A stretch of 52,713 nucleotides of DNA, taken from positions 1 through 52,713 of the forward strand of contig CAYGLV010000011.1 in the NCBI GenBank assembly GCA_964351025.1. Direction: 5' to 3'. The position numbers and the translations under genes are program-made. The notes beneath the pieces are model-generated. The model did not search any database, was not told the origin of the DNA, and worked only from the letters and a program-made list of their open reading frames with translations. This DNA is from CAYGLV01 sp964351025 (GTDB lineage Bacteria; Actinomycetota; Thermoleophilia; Gaiellales; Gaiellaceae). Numbering within the stretch: the stretch's first letter is position 1; every line of letters starts with the position of its first letter. Of this stretch, positions 1 to 8,537 are shown piece by piece.

Positions 1-3
1 AGG

Positions 4-17
4 CCCCCACTCGGGGG
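4..17. terminator. short GC hairpin at the window edge
   Basis: CCCCC-ACTC-GGGGG forms a 5-bp stem with a 4-nt loop. It may be the terminator of a gene outside the window. There is no T-tract on either side, so the call is weak. Confidence 0.3.
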
Positions 18-70
18 TGCGGTGAGTGGGGTTCAATCGTCTGTGCGCCGAGCCGCGATAGATTCCTGAC

Positions 71-1129
71 ATGGCGACGCTCGCGGACGGACGCACGCTG
101 CCGTACGACTGGTACGCGGATCCGGCCGTGCTCCGACTCGAGCAGAAGCGCGTCTTCCGGCGGCACTGGCAGTACGCCGGACGGGCCGACCAGGTTGCGG
201 GGCAGGGGCAGTACTTCACGGCCCGCGCAGGGGACGTGCCGGTCATCGTCGTACGGGGCCGCGACGGCGCCCTCAACGGTCTCGTGAACGTCTGCCGGCA
301 CCGCGGCTCGCTCGTCTGCGAGGGCGAGGGAACACGCGAGACCCTCCAGTGCCCGTACCACGCGTGGACGTACGACCTCGATGGCAGCCTCCGCGCGGCG
401 CCGCGCTCGGACGACGAGCCCGGCTTCGACAAGGGCGAGCTTTCGTTGCTGCGAGTGCAAGTGGACACGTGGGGACCGTTCGTCTTCGTCAACCCCGACC
501 TCGACGCGCCGACGCTCGCCCAGACGCTCGGGGACGTTCCGGCCATCGTCGCGGGGATCCTCGACGTGGACGCTCTCGTCTTTCACCACCGCAGCGAGTC
601 GTCGCTCGCGGCCAACTGGAAGGTCTGCTGTGAGAACTACCTGGAGTGCTACCACTGCGCCGTGGCCCACCCCGGTTTCTCGAAGGTCGTGGACGTCGCT
701 CCCGACGCCTACCGCCTCCAGGAGGGCCGCCTCACCTCGAGCCAGCACGGCTCGGTCCGCGAGCGCTGGTCGGGCGACTTCGACCCGAGCGGCGAGATCG
801 CGCAGGGGCAGTTTCACTTCCTCTTTCCGAACACCGTCGTCAACATCATGCCGGGGCATCCGAACCTCTCGATCGGCCCGGTGCTACCAGCCGGAGCGGA
901 GCGCACCGAGCGCCTGCTCGACTACTTCGTCGCCCCCGACGCCGGCGAGGCGTGGATCGCCGATCTGCTCGCCTTCGACGACCAGGTAGGGGTCGAGGAC
1001 GTCGCGCTGGTCGAGCGCGTACAGAAGGGCCTGCGCTCGGGGGTCGTCGAGCACGGCCGCCTGCTCGGAGACGCCGAACGGCTGATCGCGCACTTCCAGC
1101 GCCTGCTCGTCGAGGCCCTCGCGGACTGA
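71..1129 (+). CDS. Rieske [2Fe-2S] aromatic ring-hydroxylating oxygenase, alpha subunit family
   Basis: Large-subunit-type Rieske non-haem iron oxygenase of 352 residues. The N-terminal Rieske domain has its cluster ligands in CRHRG (C75, H77) and CPYH (C94, H97). The C-terminal catalytic domain carries the mononuclear iron motif ENYLECYHCAVAHP with H195 and H200. A downstream EDVALVERVQKGL segment probably supplies the Asp ligand. The family hydroxylates or demethylates aromatic rings, quaternary amines or related substrates and needs a separate reductase, which is not in the window. The ATG lies 6 nt after a TAGATT -10-like hexamer and has no Shine-Dalgarno sequence, so the mRNA is probably leaderless. 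The substrate cannot be told from sequence. Confidence 0.9.
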   Translation: MATLADGRTLPYDWYADPAVLRLEQKRVFRRHWQYAGRADQVAGQGQYFTARAGDVPVIVVRGRDGALNGLVNVCRHRGSLVCEGEGTRETLQCPYHAWTYDLDGSLRAAPRSDDEPGFDKGELSLLRVQVDTWGPFVFVNPDLDAPTLAQTLGDVPAIVAGILDVDALVFHHRSESSLAANWKVCCENYLECYHCAVAHPGFSKVVDVAPDAYRLQEGRLTSSQHGSVRERWSGDFDPSGEIAQGQFHFLFPNTVVNIMPGHPNLSIGPVLPAGAERTERLLDYFVAPDAGEAWIADLLAFDDQVGVEDVALVERVQKGLRSGVVEHGRLLGDAERLIAHFQRLLVEALAD

Positions 1130-1132
1130 CGA

Positions 1133-2236
1133 TCAGTCCGCCGCTGGATCCACAGCCGCGACCGCGCGGAGCTCCGGCCAGGCGAGCCGCCTCGACAGCC
1201 AGAGCGCGACGTAGACGAGCCCGACGAGGACGGGCACCTCGATCAACGGTCCGACGACGCCCGCGAGCGCCTGGCCCGACTCGGCACCGAAGACCCCGAC
1301 CGCGACGGCGATCGCCAGCTCGAAGTCGTTCGAGCTGACCGTGAAGGCGAGGCTCACGGTCTGCGCGTACGGGAACCGCAGCAGCCTGCCGGCGACCAGG
1401 CCGGCGACCCACATGCCCGCGAAGTAGAGGAGCAGCGGCACCGCGATCCGCGACACCTCGAGCGGCTCGGACGTGATCCCGTCGCCCTGGATCGCGAACA
1501 GGAGCACGATCGTAAAGAGCAGCCCGTAGAGCGTGAGCGGCGCGATGCGCGGGATGAACCGCTGCTCGTACCAGTCACGGCCGCGCCTCTGGAGGCCGAT
1601 CCGGCGTGTCAGGAAGCCGGCCAAGAGCGGGATTCCGAGGAAGATGAGGACGGTGCGGGTCACCTCCCAGATCCCGACCTCGAAGCCCTGCGTGTCGAAG
1701 CCGAGCCAGCCCGGCAGCAGCGTCAGGTAGAAGTAGCCGAGCAACGAGTAGGCGGCCACCTGGAAGAGCGCGTTGCAGACGACGAGCACCGCGGCCCGCT
1801 CGCGGTCGCCGCCGGCGATGTCGTTCCAGATCAGCACCATCGCGATGCAGCGGGCGAGCCCGATGATGATCACGCCGGTGCGGTACGCGGGCTGATCGGC
1901 CAGAAAGAGCCAGGCGAGCGCGAACATGAACGCCGGCCCGACGAGCCACGACAGAAAGAGCGAGACGCCGAAGAAGCGGCGGTTACCGACCCCGTCGACG
2001 CTCCTCCGGCCAAGCTCCTCGTACCGCACCTTGGCGAGAATCGGGTACATCATCAGCAGGAGCCCGAGCGCGATCGGCAGGCTGACAGTGCCGATCTGGA
2101 GCCTGTCGAGCTGGTCGTTCAGGCCCGGCACGAGCGTGCCGAGGCCGAGCCCACCCCCCATCGCCAGCGCGATCCAGACCGGCAAGAAACGGTCGAGTGT
2201 CGAGAGGCGAGCGACGACGCCGGCGTCCGGGCTCAA
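1133..2236 (-). CDS. acr3: ACR3-family arsenite efflux transporter
   Basis: A 367-residue polytopic membrane protein with about ten hydrophobic segments, the usual ACR3 size. The hallmark GLARCIAMVLIWND (Cys130 in TM4) is present, as is a conserved acidic residue in GPLIEVPVL near the C-terminus. The family exports As(III) using proton motive force. It converges on the Rieske gene with 3 nt between the stops. The only plausible start is TTG at 2236, whose TTGA overlaps the stop of a 31-codon reading frame just upstream, suggesting translational coupling. No ArsR or ArsC lies beside it in the window. Confidence 0.9.
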   Translation of the reverse strand: MSPDAGVVARLSTLDRFLPVWIALAMGGGLGLGTLVPGLNDQLDRLQIGTVSLPIALGLLLMMYPILAKVRYEELGRRSVDGVGNRRFFGVSLFLSWLVGPAFMFALAWLFLADQPAYRTGVIIIGLARCIAMVLIWNDIAGGDRERAAVLVVCNALFQVAAYSLLGYFYLTLLPGWLGFDTQGFEVGIWEVTRTVLIFLGIPLLAGFLTRRIGLQRRGRDWYEQRFIPRIAPLTLYGLLFTIVLLFAIQGDGITSEPLEVSRIAVPLLLYFAGMWVAGLVAGRLLRFPYAQTVSLAFTVSSNDFELAIAVAVGVFGAESGQALAGVVGPLIEVPVLVGLVYVALWLSRRLAWPELRAVAAVDPAAD

Positions 2237-2328
2237 CGCCCCGTCCCCGCGAGCCGCGCCACACGCGACGGGTCGGCGCAGTAGCAGACGCGCGGCGTAT
2301 CGGTCCCCCGGTAGACATCGTCGGCCAT
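2233..2328 (-). CDS. 31-residue upstream reading frame overlapping acr3
   Basis: An ATG-to-TGA frame of 31 codons whose TGA overlaps the TTG start of acr3 in TTGA. The product begins MADDVYRGTDTPRV and contains a CYC pair (Cys15 and Cys17), then a basic, small-residue tail. A TAGCGT -10-like hexamer (2343 to 2338) lies 9 nt before the ATG, so it would be the first frame on a nearly leaderless acr3 transcript. I recognise no family. It may be a leader peptide coupling acr3 translation, or chance. Confidence 0.3.
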   Translation of the reverse strand: MADDVYRGTDTPRVCYCADPSRVARLAGTGR

Positions 2329-2424
2329 CGTCGATACACGCTAACCCGGATCGTGGACAACGCAGCTCTGGAAGGTGCCGGTTCGCACGACCCAGCGCCC
2401 GCCGATCGGTTAACGTCGGCGACC

Positions 2425-3045
2425 GTGAAGATCAGACTCGTCCCTCGAACGACCGAGTTCTACGACCTGTTCGCCGCCGCAGGCGCAAACGCCGCCGAAG
2501 CCGCGCGAACAGCCCAGATCCGCTTTCGCGACTATCCGAACTCAGCGGTCACCCAGGACGACATGAAGGCGATCGAGACAGCCGGCGACACGATCACGCG
2601 CGACCTCATCCAGCTCCTCAACACGCAGTACATCACTCCGTTCGACCGAGAGGACATCTACGAGCTGGCGACCGAGATCGACGACATCGTCGACTACATC
2701 GAGGAAGCGACCGATCTGCTCGAGCTGTACGGGATCGAGTCCACAACGCGCTTCGCCGTCGAGCAGTGCGAGATCATCGTCAGCGCCGTAGAGCATCTGG
2801 CCATCGCACTCGGCGACCTGAAGGGAATGCGCGGCGTCCAGCAGCACCTGATCGAGTTGAAGAAGCTCGAGAGCGACGGCGATCGCGTCGTGCGCGATGC
2901 GATCGCAGCGCTCTTCCGCGACGACCGCATCGACCCGTTGGTCGTCATCCGCTGGAAGGACATCTACGAGGCGCTCGAGCGGGCTCTCGACGCCTGCGAG
3001 TCGGCCGCGCACGTGCTGACCAACATCGTCGTCAAGAACGCCTAG
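2425..3045 (+). CDS. DUF47 / PhoU-like phosphate transport regulator
   Basis: A 206-residue all-helical protein of the DUF47 (PhoU-related) family, rich in paired acidic residues such as DREDIYELATEIDDIVDYIEEATD, which in PhoU-like proteins bind metal clusters. The family is typically encoded directly before Pit transporters and thought to modulate them; here the Pit gene starts 2 nt after this stop. GTG at 2425 is chosen because the family N-terminus KIRLVPRTTEFYDLF begins there. TAACGT lies 8 nt upstream with no Shine-Dalgarno sequence, so the transcript is probably leaderless. An upstream in-frame extension exists but has shadow-like composition. Confidence 0.88.
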   Translation: MKIRLVPRTTEFYDLFAAAGANAAEAARTAQIRFRDYPNSAVTQDDMKAIETAGDTITRDLIQLLNTQYITPFDREDIYELATEIDDIVDYIEEATDLLELYGIESTTRFAVEQCEIIVSAVEHLAIALGDLKGMRGVQQHLIELKKLESDGDRVVRDAIAALFRDDRIDPLVVIRWKDIYEALERALDACESAAHVLTNIVVKNA

Positions 3046-3047
3046 CC

Positions 3048-4142
3048 GTGGACGAGGTGACGCTCGCCGCAGTCGTTGCGGTCGCGCTCTTCTTCGACTT
3101 CACGAACGGCTTCCACGACACCGCCAACTCGATCGCGACGAGCGTCTCGACGCGCGCGCTCTCCCCACGCGCCGCAGTCCTGATGTCCGCCGTGCTCAAC
3201 TTCGCCGGCGCCTTCGTCTCGCTGAAGGTGGCCGCAACGATCGCCAGAGGGATCGTGGACCAGGACGTGATCACGCTCGACATCGTCCTCGCTGGGCTCG
3301 TCGGCGCGATCACCTGGAACCTGATCACGTGGTACCTCGGCCTCCCCTCCAGCTCGAGCCATGCTCTGATCGGTGGCGTCGTCGGCTCGGCGAGCGCAGC
3401 ACGCGGCTTCGGCGTCGTCGAGTGGGCGGGAATCAAGGAGAAGGTGCTGGTCCCGTCGCTGCTCGCGCCGTTCCTCGGTGTCGTGATCGCCGCCGCGCTG
3501 ATGCTCGCGCTGACGTGGCTCATTCGCCGCCGCCACCCGGGCACGATCAATCGCGTCTTCCGGCGGCTCCAGCTCGTCTCGGGCGGCTTCGTGGCCTTTA
3601 CGCACGGCACGAACGATGCTCAGAAGACGATGGGAATCATCGCGCTCGCTCTGGTTGCGAGCGGGCACCTGGCGCCGGGCGCCGACCCGCCGCTGTGGGT
3701 GATCTTCAGCGCCGCGCTCGCGATGGCCGCCGGCACGTACGCCGGAGGCTGGCGAATCATCAAGACCCTCGGCCAGCGGATCGCCAAGCTCGATCCGCCG
3801 CAGGGCTTTGCCGCGCAGACCGCGTGCGCGGCGATCCTCTGGGGGACAGCGCACTACGGCTTCCCGGTCTCGACGACCCACACGATCTCCGGCTCGGTGC
3901 TCGGAGCCGGCGCCAGCCGGCGCCTTTCGGCGGTGCGCTGGGGTGTCGCCGGCAACATCCTCGTCGCCTGGGTGATCACGATCCCGTGCGCCGGCCTTGT
4001 CGGCGCCGGAATGGAAGTCGTGACGCGTGCGCCCGGCGGTGACGCGCTGGTGTTCGCCCTCGTCACGCTTGTCGCGGTCGCGGCCTTCGGCGCCCGCCGC
4101 CGAGAGACGAGCCGGCTGACGCTGGCCGGCGCCGGAGGCTAG
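3048..4142 (+). CDS. pit: PiT-family inorganic phosphate transporter
   Basis: A 364-residue membrane transporter with the two inverted family signatures, GFHDTANSIAT (21-31) and THGTNDAQKTM (185-195). Each half also has a serine/histidine loop: SSSSHALIGG (101-110) and STTHTISGS (275-283). The family imports metal-phosphate complexes with protons or sodium at low affinity, complementing the high-affinity Pst system next door. GTG at 3048 follows the DUF47 stop by 2 nt, so the pair is one operon. A strong stem lies after the stop, shared with the converging pstS. Confidence 0.93.
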   Translation: MDEVTLAAVVAVALFFDFTNGFHDTANSIATSVSTRALSPRAAVLMSAVLNFAGAFVSLKVAATIARGIVDQDVITLDIVLAGLVGAITWNLITWYLGLPSSSSHALIGGVVGSASAARGFGVVEWAGIKEKVLVPSLLAPFLGVVIAAALMLALTWLIRRRHPGTINRVFRRLQLVSGGFVAFTHGTNDAQKTMGIIALALVASGHLAPGADPPLWVIFSAALAMAAGTYAGGWRIIKTLGQRIAKLDPPQGFAAQTACAAILWGTAHYGFPVSTTHTISGSVLGAGASRRLSAVRWGVAGNILVAWVITIPCAGLVGAGMEVVTRAPGGDALVFALVTLVAVAAFGARRRETSRLTLAGAGG

Positions 4143-4146
4143 AGCC

Positions 4147-4173
4147 GCGGGGCGCCCATGTCGGGCGCCCCGC
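4147..4173. terminator. bidirectional hairpin between pit and pstS
   Basis: A perfect 11-bp stem, GCGGGGCGCCC / GGGCGCCCCGC, with an ATGTC loop. It sits between the convergent pit and pstS1 genes and can fold on either strand. It lacks a T-run, as is common for high-GC terminators. Confidence 0.75.
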
Positions 4174-4199
4174 GTCACATCGGACTCCGGCGGAGGGTC

Positions 4200-5138
4200 C
4201 TAGCCGAAGGCCTTCTTCAGCGCCTGCCGGTACTGGTAGCGCGCCTTCTTCAGCTGGCGGTCGGTTAGCGAGATGAACCCGGCCTGCTTCGCGATTGCCC
4301 GCTCGTTGTTGAAGATGTACCCGACGAAGGCTGCTACCTCTGGCCGCTTGAAGCTCAGGCGCTTCGCGTAGATGAAGAGCGGCCGCGCGAGCGGCTTGTA
4401 CTGGCCCTTCTGAACCGCGTTCACGCTCGGCGCCGTACAACCTTTGCCGCCATCCACCTTGACGAGCTTGAGCTTGTCAGCGTTCTCCTCGTAGTAGGAG
4501 AAGCCGAAGTAGCCGAGGCCGCCCGTCTCCCCCGCGACCCCCTGGACGATGATGTTGTCGTTCTCGGTTGCCAGGTAGTCGGAGCGGCTGTTCCGGGACT
4601 TGCCGTTGATCACTTCCGTGAAGAAGTCGAACGTGCCGGAGTCGGTGCCTGGGCCGAAGAGCTTCAGCGGCTCGTCGGGAAAGCCGGCGCGGACGTCCTT
4701 CCAGCTCGTGAGCTTCGAGCCCGTCTGCCAGATCGCCTTCAGCTCTGCCACCGTCAGGCAGTCCACCCAGGTGTTCTGCTTGTTCACGACGACCGAGATG
4801 CCGTCGTTCGCGACCGTAAAGGCGTCCCACTCCACACCGGCATCGCGGCACTTGATCGCCTCGGAGTTCTTCATCGGACGCGACGCGTCCGAGAGGTCGA
4901 TCTCGTTGCGGCAGAAACGCTCGAAGCCGCCGCCTGTGCCCGAGATGCCGACCGTGACACGGACGCCCCTGTTCTTCTTTTGGAAGCCCTCGGCGGCCGC
5001 GGTCGTGTAGGGGCCAACAGTACTCGAGCCGTCCGCAGTGATCGTGCCGCCGAGCGCCTTGCCTCCCGCCGCCGCCGACGCAGTGAGGACAACGGCCCCG
5101 ATGGCCGCCAGCGCAATGACCTTCTTCATCTTCTTCAT
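4200..5138 (-). CDS. pstS: phosphate ABC transporter substrate-binding protein, non-lipoprotein copy
   Basis: A 312-residue PstS-family phosphate-binding protein. It has a Sec-type signal (basic MKKMKK, then a hydrophobic stretch to about residue 24) with no lipobox cysteine. Phosphate-binding motifs are GSSTVGPYT (37-45), SGTGGGFERF (66-75), DLSDASRP (81-88) and FGPGTDSGTF (161-170). ATG at 5138 has an AAGGGAGA ribosome binding site. It lies downstream of phoU on the same strand but has its own PHO box about 70-100 nt upstream, so it is probably separately induced by phosphate starvation. The C-terminus is strongly basic. It is clearly related to the lipoprotein PstS at 8538-9524. Confidence 0.93.
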   Translation of the reverse strand: MKKMKKVIALAAIGAVVLTASAAAGGKALGGTITADGSSTVGPYTTAAAEGFQKKNRGVRVTVGISGTGGGFERFCRNEIDLSDASRPMKNSEAIKCRDAGVEWDAFTVANDGISVVVNKQNTWVDCLTVAELKAIWQTGSKLTSWKDVRAGFPDEPLKLFGPGTDSGTFDFFTEVINGKSRNSRSDYLATENDNIIVQGVAGETGGLGYFGFSYYEENADKLKLVKVDGGKGCTAPSVNAVQKGQYKPLARPLFIYAKRLSFKRPEVAAFVGYIFNNERAIAKQAGFISLTDRQLKKARYQYRQALKKAFG

Positions 5139-5208
5139 CTGTCTCCCTTGTTGGCTTTCGGCATTTCGGGACGAATCGTCGCGCCGCGCGAGAGCCTCAT
5201 GGGCTGAA

Positions 5209-5241
5209 AGACGGTGAAGGTCCGGTGTCGAAGTCGTGAAC
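5209..5241 (-). promoter_or_regulatory. PHO box, three 11-bp direct repeats, before pstS1
   Basis: Reading the minus strand, three consecutive 11-nt units are GTTCACGACTT, CGACACCGGAC and CTTCACCGTCT, with a weak fourth, TTCAGCCCATG, following. They match the direct-repeat layout of actinobacterial PhoP boxes (GTTCACC-like unit repeated every 11 nt). The same arrangement stands before the other pstS, which makes PhoP control of both likely. Confidence 0.75.
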
Positions 5242-5258
5242 GGTCGCTGCGCGCGAAT

Positions 5259-5921
5259 CTAGTGCGAGGCGTCCGAGAACTCGCGAAACTCGCCGGTGAC
5301 GAGGTACGCGGTCTGCTCGCCGATGTCGACGGCGTGATCGCCGATCCGCTCGAGGCAGCGCGAGACGATGATCATCCGCAGGCCCCACTCCCGCTGCGAC
5401 TCGTCACCGCCGAGCTCCAGTAAGTGCTTGACGACACGCCGGTTCGCGATGTCGATCAGATCATCCCGCCCTGGCAGCAACTCGGCGCGCTCCCGGTCGC
5501 GATCCCGCAGCGAGGCGAGGGCGAGCCGAATCATCTCCTCCGCCCGCTCGCCCATCTCACGGAACCCCGCGAGCAGCGCCGCGTCCGGCGGCAGGCCCTG
5601 CGTCAGCTTCGTCAGCTTCGCGATCGTCGTGCAGGCGTCGCCGATGCGCTCGAGGTGGAGGTTCGAGTGCAGGATCGCGAGCACGAGACGCAGGTCGGTC
5701 GCCACCGGCGTCTGCCGCGCGAGCAGGAACTCGACCTCGCGCTCGACGGTCAGGTACAGCTCATCTATGTCGTCGTCGAAGGCGATCACCTCGTCTGCCA
5801 GCTCGGCGTCCTGCGTGCAGAGGGCCTCGCAGGCGGCTCGGACCGAGCGGAGGACGAGCTCGCCCTCCCGTTGGAGGGTGCCCTCGAGCTCGTCGAGCGC
5901 CTTCTGGAATGAGATCCTCAT
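5259..5921 (-). CDS. phoU: phosphate signalling regulator PhoU
   Basis: A 220-residue PhoU built of two three-helix repeats. Metal-binding-type segments are present in both, e.g. DDDIDELYLTVEREV and HLERIGDACT in the first and CLERIGDHAVDIGEQTAYL in the second. PhoU links PstSCAB to the PhoR kinase and represses the regulon when phosphate is plentiful. ATG at 5921 follows the pstB stop by 2 nt, so it is the last gene of the pstS2-C-A-B-phoU run. It matters here because the neighbouring kinase has no membrane sensor and must take its signal from Pst/PhoU or another partner. Confidence 0.93.
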   Translation of the reverse strand: MRISFQKALDELEGTLQREGELVLRSVRAACEALCTQDAELADEVIAFDDDIDELYLTVEREVEFLLARQTPVATDLRLVLAILHSNLHLERIGDACTTIAKLTKLTQGLPPDAALLAGFREMGERAEEMIRLALASLRDRDRERAELLPGRDDLIDIANRRVVKHLLELGGDESQREWGLRMIIVSRCLERIGDHAVDIGEQTAYLVTGEFREFSDASH

Positions 5922-5923
5922 GA

Positions 5924-6769
5924 TCAGCCGAACCGCCCCGTCACGTAGTCCTCCGTCCGCTTGTCGGCCGGCGTGGTGAAGATCTTCGCCGTCACGTCGT
6001 ACTCGATGAGGACTCCCGTCCGCCGCCCGTCGTCGGCGACCTCCACGCTGAAGAACGCGGTCATGTCCGCCACCCGCGCGGCCTGCTGCATGTTGTGCGT
6101 CACGATCACGATCGTGTAGTCGCGCTTGAGCTCGTGCATCAGATCCTCGATGCGCGTCGTCGAGATCGGGTCGAGCGCGGAGGCCGGCTCGTCCATCAGG
6201 ATCACATCGGGCTCGACCGCGAGCGCCCGGGCGATGCAGAGCCGCTGCTGCTGCCCGCCGGAGAGGCTGAGCGCGCTCTCCTTCAGCCGATCCTTGACCT
6301 CGTCCCACAGCGCCGCCCGCTGGAGCGCGCCCTCGACGCGCGCCTCGAGATCGTCCTTCAGCCCGAGCACCCGCGGGCCGAACGCGACGTTGTCGTAGAC
6401 AGACTTCGGGAAGGGGTTCGGCTTCTGGAAGACCATGCCGATCCGCCGCCGCACCTCGACCGGGTCCACATCGTCGGCGTACAGATCCTTGCCGCGATAG
6501 AGCACGTCGCCGGAAACTGTCGCGCTCGGGACGAGGTCGTTCATCCGGTTGAAGCAGCGGATCAGGGTGCTCTTGCCACAGCCGGACGGGCCGATGAACG
6601 CAGTGATCGAGCTCTTGAAGACATCGAGCGAGACATCGTGGATCGCAACGTTGCTGCCGTAGGCGACCGCCAGGTCCTTGACCCGGAAGACGGCCTCGCG
6701 GCTCGCGAAGCTCTCCGTGTGGTGTCCCTGCGCGATCTTCGCCAGTGCGCCGTGGTCGATCGTCGCCAT
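5924..6769 (-). CDS. pstB: phosphate ABC transporter ATP-binding protein PstB
   Basis: A 281-residue ABC ATPase with Walker A GPSGCGKST (60-68), a Q-loop near VFQKPNPFP, signature LSGGQQQR (169-176), Walker B VILMDEP (189-195) and switch His in VTHN. The GCGKST Walker A, the PNPFP segment and the SGGQQQRL signature are typical of PstB. ATG at 6769 follows the pstA stop by 2 nt; an overlapping GTG at 6775 is an alternative. It powers high-affinity phosphate import with PstC and PstA. Confidence 0.95.
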   Translation of the reverse strand: MATIDHGALAKIAQGHHTESFASREAVFRVKDLAVAYGSNVAIHDVSLDVFKSSITAFIGPSGCGKSTLIRCFNRMNDLVPSATVSGDVLYRGKDLYADDVDPVEVRRRIGMVFQKPNPFPKSVYDNVAFGPRVLGLKDDLEARVEGALQRAALWDEVKDRLKESALSLSGGQQQRLCIARALAVEPDVILMDEPASALDPISTTRIEDLMHELKRDYTIVIVTHNMQQAARVADMTAFFSVEVADDGRRTGVLIEYDVTAKIFTTPADKRTEDYVTGRFG

Positions 6770-6771
6770 GG

Positions 6772-7611
6772 TCACCAGCTTCGACGGTAGTGGTTGCGGA
6801 GCCAGATCGCCAACGCATTCATCACGAGCAGTATGCCGAGCAGGACGACGATCGCCGCCGCCGCGAGGAACTTGAACTCCTCCGCCGGCAGGCCGACCCA
6901 CGAGTAGATCTGGATGGGCAGCGCGGTGAACGGGCCGAGGAGTGTCGGATCGAACGCGATGTAGGTCACGGCCCCGATCATGATCAGCGGCGCCGTCTCG
7001 CCGATCGCCCGCGAGAGAGCGAGGATCGATCCCGTTGCGATCCCGGGGATCGCCGCCGGCAGCACCTGGCGTGAGACGACTTGCCACTGGGTCGCTCCGA
7101 GCGCGTAGCCGCCCTGCCGGATCGAGTCGGGAACAGCGCGGATCGCCTCGCGCGCCGCGATGATCACCGTCGGCAGCACGAGCAGAGTCAGGATCATCGC
7201 GCCGGCGAGTAGCACCCTGCCGAGGCCGGCGCCGCGGACGAGGAACGCGAGCCCGAGGATGCCGTAGACGATCGAGGGCACGGCCGCGAGGTTCTGGATG
7301 TTCACCTCGAGCAGCCGGTTGTACCAGCGGGTCTTTTCCGCGTACTCCTCGAGGTAGATCGCCGTGCCGACGCCGACCGGGACCGCAAGGAGCAGGAGCA
7401 GGCCGGCCATGTAGATCGTGGCGAGGATCGCGGGCCGTGCGCCCGCGTCCTCCGGCGACGAAGACGGCACGTTCGAGATGAGCTTCCAGTCGAGGTACGG
7501 CAGCCCATCGCGGAACACGTCGACGAGCAGCGCCCCGAGCATGACGAAGCCGACCGCGAGCGAGGCCAGGAGCAGGGCCTTGAAGATCCCGCCCTTGAGC
7601 GCGCGACTCAT
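6772..7611 (-). CDS. pstA: phosphate ABC transporter permease PstA
   Basis: A 279-residue inner-membrane permease with six predicted transmembrane segments. The ABC-coupling (EAA-like) loop reads REAIRAVPDSIRQGGYALGATQWQ, followed by the PstA-type SRAIGETAPLIMIGA. Its start overlaps the pstC stop (ATGA), showing tight translational coupling within the operon. It pairs with PstC to form the channel. Confidence 0.95.
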   Translation of the reverse strand: MSRALKGGIFKALLLASLAVGFVMLGALLVDVFRDGLPYLDWKLISNVPSSSPEDAGARPAILATIYMAGLLLLLAVPVGVGTAIYLEEYAEKTRWYNRLLEVNIQNLAAVPSIVYGILGLAFLVRGAGLGRVLLAGAMILTLLVLPTVIIAAREAIRAVPDSIRQGGYALGATQWQVVSRQVLPAAIPGIATGSILALSRAIGETAPLIMIGAVTYIAFDPTLLGPFTALPIQIYSWVGLPAEEFKFLAAAAIVVLLGILLVMNALAIWLRNHYRRSW

Positions 7612-8537
7612 TCGTACACCTCGCGGTACTTGCGCACGAGCCGGATCGAGACGACGTTCATCGCGAGCGTCATCAGGAAGAGCGTCGCGCCGACGGCGAA
7701 GATCGTCTTGTACTCGAGCGAGCCGGTGGGGACGTCGCCGGCGCCCGTGGCGGCGATGAACGCGGTCATCGTCTCGATCGCCTGACGCGGATCGAGTGTC
7801 AGGTTCGGCTGCTGCCCGGCCGCGATCAGCACGATCATCGTCTCGCCGATCGCGCGCGAGATGCCGAGCACGAACGACGCGATGATGCCGGAGGCGGCGG
7901 CGGGGACGACGATCCGCGTCGCCACCTGCACCCTGGTCGAGCCCAGAGCGTAGGCGCCGTCCCGGAGGTCGCGCGGAACGCTGCCCATCGCGTCCTCCGA
8001 GAGGGACGCGACGGTCGGGATCAGCATCACGCCCATCACGAGCCCGGCGGAGAGCGCGTTGAAGATCTCGACGTCGATCCCGATGTCGCGCAGCAGCGGG
8101 GTCACGAAGGTCAGCGCGAAGTAGCCGAAGACGACGGTCGGAACGCCCGCGAGAATCTCGAGCGCCGGCTTGAGGACACCCCGTGCCCGGTCGCCGGCGT
8201 ACTCGCTCAGGTAGATCGCGGAGCCCAGGCCGAGCGGGATCGCGACGAGTGCGGCAAGCGCGGTGACGAGCAGCGAGCCGCCGATGAGCGGAAGAACGCC
8301 GAAATGCGCCGGCTCGAAGAGCGGCGCCCAGTTCGTCCCCGTCAGGAAGTCGACGACGCTGATCTCCTGGAAGAACTCGAACGCGGGCACGAACAGCGCG
8401 ATCACGATCCCGACGGTCGTCGCGACCGAGATCAGAGCGCAGAGGGCGAGGACGCCCTTGACGACATCCTCGCCCGCCCGCCTGCGCCGAGCGCGCAGCG
8501 GGAGCGGAGCGCCCCCGGTGACGCCGGGCGGGGCCAT
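7608..8537 (-). CDS. pstC: phosphate ABC transporter permease PstC
   Basis: A 309-residue permease with a basic cytoplasmic N-terminus and six transmembrane segments. Motifs include LAGVPTVVFGYFAL, the coupling loop SVPRDLRDGAYALGSTRVQ and SRAIGETMIVLIAAG. The start codon abuts the pstS2 stop directly with no spacer, and its 3' end overlaps pstA. Its length and motif order are normal for PstC. Confidence 0.95.
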   Translation of the reverse strand: MAPPGVTGGAPLPLRARRRRAGEDVVKGVLALCALISVATTVGIVIALFVPAFEFFQEISVVDFLTGTNWAPLFEPAHFGVLPLIGGSLLVTALAALVAIPLGLGSAIYLSEYAGDRARGVLKPALEILAGVPTVVFGYFALTFVTPLLRDIGIDVEIFNALSAGLVMGVMLIPTVASLSEDAMGSVPRDLRDGAYALGSTRVQVATRIVVPAAASGIIASFVLGISRAIGETMIVLIAAGQQPNLTLDPRQAIETMTAFIAATGAGDVPTGSLEYKTIFAVGATLFLMTLAMNVVSIRLVRKYREVYE

